The translations under genes and the position numbers were made by a program. Positions 26,823 to 31,311 of a stretch of DNA of 31,311 nucleotides are shown in pieces (position 1 is the stretch's first letter; the number at the start of each line of letters is the position of its first letter). The DNA comes from Chara braunii (Eukaryota > Streptophyta > Charophyceae > Charales > Characeae). The stretch spans positions 1,047,755-1,079,065 of the forward strand of contig BFEA01000490.1 of assembly GCA_003427395.1 (NCBI GenBank), written 5' to 3'. The notes beneath the pieces are model-generated. The model saw nothing but the letters and a program-made list of their open reading frames with translations. It was not told the origin of the DNA and did not search any database.

Positions 26823-29051
26823 TGTGATAAGCCAGGATCCGCAATCGGCGGTTTCCCGTACCCTTAAGGGAACATTTCACGTATAACCCCGAAGTATGGA
26901 CTGGAGATAATGGGGGAAGGCAGTGTTTCATTTTCCTTTTTCTTTGTCCTTTTTGTTTAAAGGAAGTGGGGGTGGAATAGAAAATGTGATTCGGGTCTGG
27001 TGTAGCCGGTTAGTGGTCGCGCCAAGAAATGCAAGAAACAATTGGGACTTAGGGGAAGAAGGAATTTTGAATTTTGGGCGCGCGGCGGCTTTCGAATTTT
27101 TGGCGCGCCGCGTAAGCCTTTTCCCCCGCTCTGCATCCCCGCGCCATCTTCCCTTCTTGCGAGGCATCTCCCTCCTGCCTGTCTCTTCATCTTCCCTCTA
27201 AGCGAAGTTCGATCTCCTCCTTCTCCTTTCCCTGCGAACGATTGGCTGTCTGATTGGGATGGTCGGGGCAATGTGGTGGCCGAGGGCAACGCACCCCACT
27301 TGGACGACCACCCCAATCACGCAGAACATTCGATTCGCCTTCCTCAACCCTTCTGGAACGTCTGCCCTTCTTCTGTCTTGACCATCTACACCCCGCGCTT
27401 CACACAGCCACTCCACTGCCTTCCGCGCTATAAATGCCCGCAATCCCTTCCTCTCACTCTCTTTGATCTCGACTGCAAGCTGCGCAAGCTATGCGTGAAA
27501 CCCGCGGCGTCGGAAAGGCTCGACGTGCCCCGCGGTGGGCGGAGTGACGGCGGATGGCAGAGTTAGCGGTAGACTTGGGGTAAGGCAGTCGGAGGGACTG
27601 AGCGGTGGTGGGGATCAGACGCCGACAGCGGCAGGGCCTTGTGGCTATGGTTGTCGGTGGTTTTGACGGATTGGGCCTGGGCCCGGAGCGTCCAGTTGAG
27701 AGAATTGCGTATTTGAAGACGAGGTTTTTTCTCCATTTTTGTTTTTCCCCGTGTGATGTGTGCATGACTCCAAGGGTTGGGTAATCTGTTGTGCATGTCG
27801 CGTACTAAAGTCCATGGATGTTGAATAGCTCATTGACGACTCTATGGTTATGCGTGTGTGTATGCGCCGCTGGGCCTGATGAGTGGAAGCATCGAGGTAT
27901 CGAGTGTCGATTGCTTGCATGCGGGTCTGAATGCATCGGTCCTTCCCGTCTTCCTTTCTTTTTGATTATTTGTGCGAGTGTGTGTGATAGGTGCCAACCT
28001 CCTTTCGTCGTCTCTCTGTCTGTCTCCGGGCGACGGTCAGGACCCCTAGAGGAGGTGGATACTCACAGAGAGATCGGCCAGGCGCTTCTTCGCGAAGCGG
28101 CCGACCTCTCTACATCTACCACGGGTGCTCGACCTCGCGTCGAGGTTGATGATACAGAGAAGAGACGGAGAAAGAAGGCTGGGCACATCCTTCTTCAATC
28201 CCATTCATGGATCTTTGCATGGAGTCGGGTTCCGTCTCGACGGACGGAAGCGCAGGCCGTCGCCCCAGCTCGGACCTGGCCTTAGAGCGTCGCAGCACGC
28301 TTCCTCCCTTCCCGATCGCAGACGACGATGGCATCTACTGCTATGCGGACGTGCGGAGCCTGCTGCGGTGCACTGAGCCCATCCACCTTTATAACACGAC
28401 CCGGGCATGCCATATAGGCGGGAGTGAGTTTGTGCTGATTGAGCGATTCGCCTCCCTGCCTTTAATTTTGCCATACACCGACCTCACGTTGTTGCCTTGG
28501 TCCGTCGTGAAGGCCACCTGGCGACTGCGGTTTAATTGCCACTGGCGTCGCCAGGGTGACTCATGCTCGTGGCGAATATTGGTCCTGGGGTACGAAGGGG
28601 CTACCCGATTCCCCGAACTCTCCCGCAACACGGGTGCGCTCCCTGCCCATTTCTGAACCTGGGTTCCGTCAACCTGCCCGACCCTGGGCGAGCCCGTGCC
28701 GCGCTGTCCGCACGGACTAGACAAGTCCGACAATGAAGCCTGAACTTGTTTTCGGGGCCCCCTAACCCCCCCCCGCTCCCTTCTTTCCAAGTCTTATGCG
28801 AACCCTGCACATCGGGAGCAGAATCCCGCCCCCGTCCGCTTCGTCTGTCGTCTCCTCTCTTCTCGTCTGTTATTTTCTCTTCTTCCCCTCATCCGCCGTC
28901 GGCGACAGCCTGAATCCCCGCCCGGGCACCTCAGGCTGAAGCAAGAGTCCCCCGTTTCATCCGGGTGACTCAACCCCCACGGCCAAAAAAGAAAAATCCT
29001 CGGCCACACCCCTAATAACTCTGATCGGCGTTCGAAGTACGGAGCGTCACA
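26823..29051 (+). repeat. 3' LTR of the Ty3/gypsy element
   Basis: Direct repeat of 8914-11320, starting TGTGATAAGCCAGG and ending GTCACA, with canonical TG...CA ends. It contains a TATA box (CTATAAATG, TATAAAT at 27429-27435), followed by a C/T-rich stretch where transcription probably starts. The 5' LTR has lost this box. It lacks the CT expansion of the 5' copy. Its frames overlap on both strands and none looks like a gene. Confidence 0.9.
27429..27435 (+). promoter_or_regulatory. TATA box of the 3' LTR promoter
   Basis: TATAAAT lies in a GC-rich setting about 600 bases into the LTR, with pyrimidine-rich sequence 20-30 bases downstream. The aligned site in the 5' LTR reads TAAAAAT (9529-9535). 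Confidence 0.5.
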
Positions 29052-29055
29052 CACT
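29052..29055. repeat. Target-site duplication of the LTR element, right copy (CACT)
   Basis: CACT directly follows the CA end of the 3' LTR and matches 8910-8913. Confidence 0.75.
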
Positions 29056-29423
29056 CTCCCTCTTCTCGTGTTGCCCCCTAACCTCTCGTTGCCGATCACC
29101 CATCCATCCTCAAATGCCCTAACTAAGTCATCCTTAATATTTTTCGGGAGGAATCTGGCCTCATCCTTGTAGATGACAGTTACGGTTCGCTCCTTTAACC
29201 ATTTAAATTTGATCTTGTCCAACGAGGTGTTCAGTTCGAACCTCACCTCTCTCCCTTCCACCATCATCTCCCCCGGGTTTATCTCCGTTGCGTACACTCC
29301 CTCATCGAAGCACATCTGTAATATGTCTTGAATCCTGTCTTTGTCTTCCCAGTAGTCCCTCTCAACCGGTGGCGCCACGGGAGGAGACCTCCCTGTGCCC
29401 TCACCTCCAGGTGTCGACTCCAT
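29052..29423 (-). pseudogene. LINE ORF1, N-terminal part (separated from the rest by the LTR element)
   Basis: The minus-strand frame from ATG 29423 reads 'MESTPGGEGTGRSPPV', an acidic Asp-rich segment 'YWEDKDRIQDILQMCFDEG', then 'ERTVTVIYKDEARFLP' and 'DLVRAFEDGWVIGNERLGG', ending RRGRV at the target site. It continues in frame at 8909 with KIEGPAVASYV. The frame is also open upstream to 29477 (alternative ATG 29468), but that part lies in a different repeat starting at 29463, so I prefer 29423. The frame running below 29052 into the LTR is a shadow. The sequence resembles the N-terminal half of plant LINE ORF1 proteins with DUF4283-like domains. Confidence 0.75.
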
Positions 29424-29457
29424 CTCGTACACAAGTCTTGAATCCTGTCTTTGTCTT
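29325..29457. repeat. 23-bp perfect direct repeat, 110 bp apart
   Basis: GTCTTGAATCCTGTCTTTGT and the following CTT occur at 29325-29347 and again at 29435-29457. The second copy ends just before the 29463 repeat begins. It could mark slippage, a rearrangement at the LINE boundary, or an assembly jump through a short shared word. Confidence 0.8.
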
Positions 29458-29462
29458 TGTTT

Positions 29463-29592
29463 TTGCATTTTCTTCAAAAATTGGCAAAAATTTGTTCACA
29501 AAAGTTCTTGCACAATTTGTGGATGGCCCCTTGTGACCAGCCAAGTACCAAATCCCCATTTCTCCAGATGGCCGCGACCTTGTCCCATCTGA
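29463..29592 (+). repeat. 130-bp repeat, copy 1
   Basis: Begins TTGCATTTTCTTCAAAAATTGG and ends CCTTGTCCCATCTGA. It recurs in the same orientation at 30220-30350 with about ten differences. Copy 1 abuts the left end of the inverted-repeat element while copy 2 lies inside it, so copy 1 is probably the truncated end of a second element of the same family. Confidence 0.85.
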
Positions 29593-29864
29593 GGGCATAC
29601 TCAGGGCACGCTCACACTGCGGTAGCAAATCCGTATAAATTGCGAAAATGGGTTGGGCCGAATTGGGGTATTTGGAACGTTTCAGGTCACACTGCGTTCA
29701 CACCGCGTTCGCATTTCGCTAAAGACTCGGTCGCTACTGTGCCATCAGGGTGCTGCTGTTTGGGGTTTCCAGTCACACAGAAGTAACCCCAAATATAGAA
29801 CGTACATGTTCCCTTTTCAACTTTGCATTCATTTACGAAAATTAAATAAAAAAAGAATAAGGAT

Positions 29865-29894
29865 TTTGCGGTAACCTCTGGAGGTTACCGCAAA
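29865..29894. repeat. Perfect 14-bp palindrome with 2-nt loop
   Basis: TTTGCGGTAACCTC and GAGGTTACCGCAAA are separated by TG. It is related to the palindrome at 30170-30203 with compensatory arm changes. Confidence 0.95.
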
Positions 29895-30169
29895 TTCCTC
29901 AAACCCGCGGCCAGGCAGGCCGCTGACAAATGGGTTTGCGAATGGGGTGTTTGGGGTTGGAACCATTGTGTGTGACCAGCCGTGTGCACATTTTTTTGGG
30001 AGTTTTACGGTTTTGGTACCCAGTGTGAGCTTGCCCTCACACGGGGACCTACAATCCCAAAATCCCAGAAAAAAGGGTAAAAGGCCGGTCACACGGATCT
30101 ACCAAATTCGCAAATGTACTATTCCAGTGCCAATTTGTCAGAGGCCTGGGAAGCCGCACGGCAAGGGAT

Positions 30170-30203
30170 TTTGCGGGCACCTCTGGAGGTGACTGCCCGC
30201 AAA
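30170..30203. repeat. Related palindrome with changed arms
   Basis: TTTGCGGGCACCTC-TG-GAGGTGAC-TGCCCGCAAA. The same ends (TTTGCGG/CCGCAAA) and centre (CCTCTGGAGG) occur as at 29865, but the middle differs (GTAA/TTAC there, GGCA/TGCC here) while still pairing. One arm has four extra bases. Confidence 0.85.
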
Positions 30204-30219
30204 TGCCCTTTTTCATTTG

Positions 30220-30350
30220 TTGCATTTTTCTTCAAAAATTGGCAACAATTCGTTGACAAAAGTTCTTGCACAATTAATGGATGGCGCCGTGTGACCAGCC
30301 GAGTACCAAATCCCCATTTCTCCAGACGGCCGCAACCTTGTCCCATCTGA
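30220..30350 (+). repeat. 130-bp repeat, copy 2
   Basis: Second copy of 29463-29592, lying inside the inverted-repeat element just after the second palindrome. Confidence 0.85.
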
Positions 30351-30445
30351 AAAGGCACAGCAGTGTGACGTGAACGATGCCCAAAACCTCAAATCGGCCC
30401 TTCCCAAATTACGGATTAGGGGTCGCCGTGTGAGTATGCCCTCAG

Positions 30446-30633
30446 CCTCGTTTTGCACATTTGGATGCCATTGGGTTTCACGCAGAAATTGGGCCAAAAA
30501 GTAGAATGTACCATCTCCTCCCCTCTGCAAATCCACAAAAGACCAAAGAGGTTTGGATGTATATTTCCATGTTCTAGCGGAAAATTCAGTCTCGTTTTGC
30601 ACATTTGGATGGGTTTCACGCAGAAATTGGGCC
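30446..30633 (+). repeat. Direct repeat pair of about 45-50 bp
   Basis: A phrase running from CTCGTTTTGCACATTTGGAT to TTTCACGCAGAAATTGGGCC occurs at 30446-30495 and again at 30591-30633; the first copy has seven extra bases in the middle. It lies directly outside the inverted-repeat element and probably belongs to a related, decayed repeat. Confidence 0.8.
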
Positions 30634-31185
30634 TCCCTCCACTACTCTCGACATGCAAAAAAGAAAAAAATAATGGCGGTATATCTTTCCATCTTCTAGC
30701 CGGAGATTAGGGCCTCCACTGCACTTCTCTCCACAATCACAAAAGACAAAAGCCAGCCTGAGGCCGGTTCAGTAAAAAAAAAAGAGAAAAAAGCAGATCA
30801 GCGGTGATCTTGTGCACCTCCCCACAAACACGACCAAATTCAGGAGCTAATTTAATCCAATCCTCTCCGACGGTGGGACCTCGCCCCAGGGGTACGTGTT
30901 GCGATCGAAAATCCAGGTGATAAGAGATTGGCATGTTCACGTGTCGTTTCATCCGTATTTCATCCGCTATTCTCGTCGTTTTCTCTCTCTGATATCCAGT
31001 CGTTTCGTGCCTTCTCCTCTCCTCGTTTTCTTCGCTTTTTTAAATATGAACATTCATGCACTAACTGCTCTATTCCTTGTGTTTCTTCTGCTTTGGCTGT
31101 CAAAAAAAAAAATGACAGGACGGCCTTTTCTTCCGCTTTGTCGCAGTCATTTATTGCGCACCGGAAGGGGGGAGTCTATTATCAA
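30634..31185. other. No recognisable gene
   Basis: A-rich patches (near 30658-30672, 30775-30792 and 31099) and short frames only. A possible end of another retro-sequence is suggested by the A-rich runs but not proven. Confidence 0.4.
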
Positions 31186-31244
31186 TGCTGGTGATGCGGC
31201 TGAACAGTACACCCGCGCAACTGTTGAAATGGACCTGAGTTCGA

Positions 31245-31247
<3 letters not shown>
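31186..31247 (+). repeat. Possible tRNA-related (SINE-like) sequence
   Basis: GAGTTCGATTC at 31237-31247 matches the internal promoter B box (T-loop) of tRNA genes and is preceded by about 50 bases that could be a degraded tRNA body. The T-stem's CTC runs straight into the CT microsatellite. No clear A box or cloverleaf can be drawn. Confidence 0.3.

Positions 31248-31311
<64 letters not shown>
31248..31311. repeat. (CT)n microsatellite at window edge
   Basis: A pure CT run to the last base, continuing the CT of a tRNA-like T-stem. Length is unknown. Confidence 0.95.

Larger units (their letters stand above)
8914..29051 (+). mobile_element. Ty3/gypsy LTR retrotransposon with extra 3' ORFs, interrupted by a 7.4-kb insertion
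   Basis: Two homologous 2.2-kb LTRs in direct orientation flank, in order, a PBS (11334), gag (11535-12731), a decayed protease region, RT, RNase H, integrase and three further ORFs (24406-26356). RT before integrase marks the Ty3/gypsy order. It is 20.1 kb long, about 12.8 kb without the insertion at 14192-21559. Over a 118-base stretch of the LTRs I counted 11 differences (9%), mostly transitions, so the insertion is old. Target duplication CACT flanks it. No purine tract sits directly against the 3' LTR, and that stretch is affected by an embedded sequencing adapter. Confidence 0.88.
29589..30445. mobile_element. Non-autonomous inverted-repeat DNA element (MITE-like), about 857 bp
   Basis: The left end CTGAGGGCATACTC reappears inverted at the right end (GAGTATGCCCTCAG, 30432-30445). 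The homology continues inward for roughly 100 bases with gaps: 'AATCCGTA', then 'GGGCCGAA/TTT', then 'GTCACACTGC' at about 29685 against its inverted match near 30364. There is no transposase and no convincing coding frame. I found no clear target duplication, so the superfamily is open; the ends do not match a standard hAT or Mutator terminus that I know. Confidence 0.6.

Noticed and set aside
26539-26931. 130-codon minus-strand frame at the 3' LTR edge
   Set aside because: It reads through the Nextera adapter (peptide SYTHLDVYKRQ) and is an artefact.
28794-29051. Lower-coordinate part of the long minus-strand frame ending at 28794
   Set aside because: It runs from LINE ORF1 into the LTR across the insertion junction; the LTR part is only a chance open frame.

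Overview
The window looks like repeat-rich nuclear DNA of a green plant or charophyte alga. No intact host gene is visible. The evidence is a plant-type LINE, a Ty3/gypsy LTR retrotransposon whose primer-binding site resembles the initiator-tRNA(Met) type common in plants, tRNA-derived SINE-like pieces and long GA/CT microsatellites. The LINE and gypsy protein style reminds me of Chara, but that is memory and was not tested. Both ends of the window run into GA/CT microsatellite, and a third such tract holds a 27-N gap, so assembly breaks at this repeat.

The layout is a set of nested insertions. The oldest layer is a minus-strand LINE. Its ORF1 N-terminus lies at about 29052-29423. It continues at 8909 and runs down through the rest of ORF1 (to about 7119), the ORF2 endonuclease (6970-6388), the reverse transcriptase (about 6137-4520) and C-terminal parts (to about 1890). 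It is split by a Ty3/gypsy element on the plus strand, 8914-29051, with 2.2-kb LTRs at 8914-11320 and 26823-29051 and a 4-bp target duplication CACT. Removing the element and one CACT restores the LINE ORF1 frame exactly, which is the best proof of the nesting.

The gypsy element carries a PBS at 11334, decayed gag with a CCHC zinc knuckle, a decayed protease region, and the N-terminal part of RT (13410-14191). A 7.4-kb insertion (14192-21559) interrupts RT, which resumes with the YIDD box, RNase H, a PHD-like zinc-finger segment and a decayed integrase (21567-24366). Downstream of pol, in sense orientation, are three uninterrupted ORFs (24406-24933, 24934-25965, 25730-26356) of no family I recognise. 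The first two share a frame and are separated by one TAA followed at once by ATG.

The 7.4-kb insertion is AT-rich in its middle. It holds 120-bp tandem repeats, a run of short perfect hairpins, and an array of ten stem-loops (16589-17390) whose loop is conserved while the stems change in a compensatory way. It also holds an orphan helix-turn-helix piece of a transposase. A Nextera mate-pair junction adapter is embedded at 26545-26582, so the stretch just before the 3' LTR is partly a library artefact. The right end (29463-30633) holds non-autonomous inverted-repeat DNA with two related palindromes.
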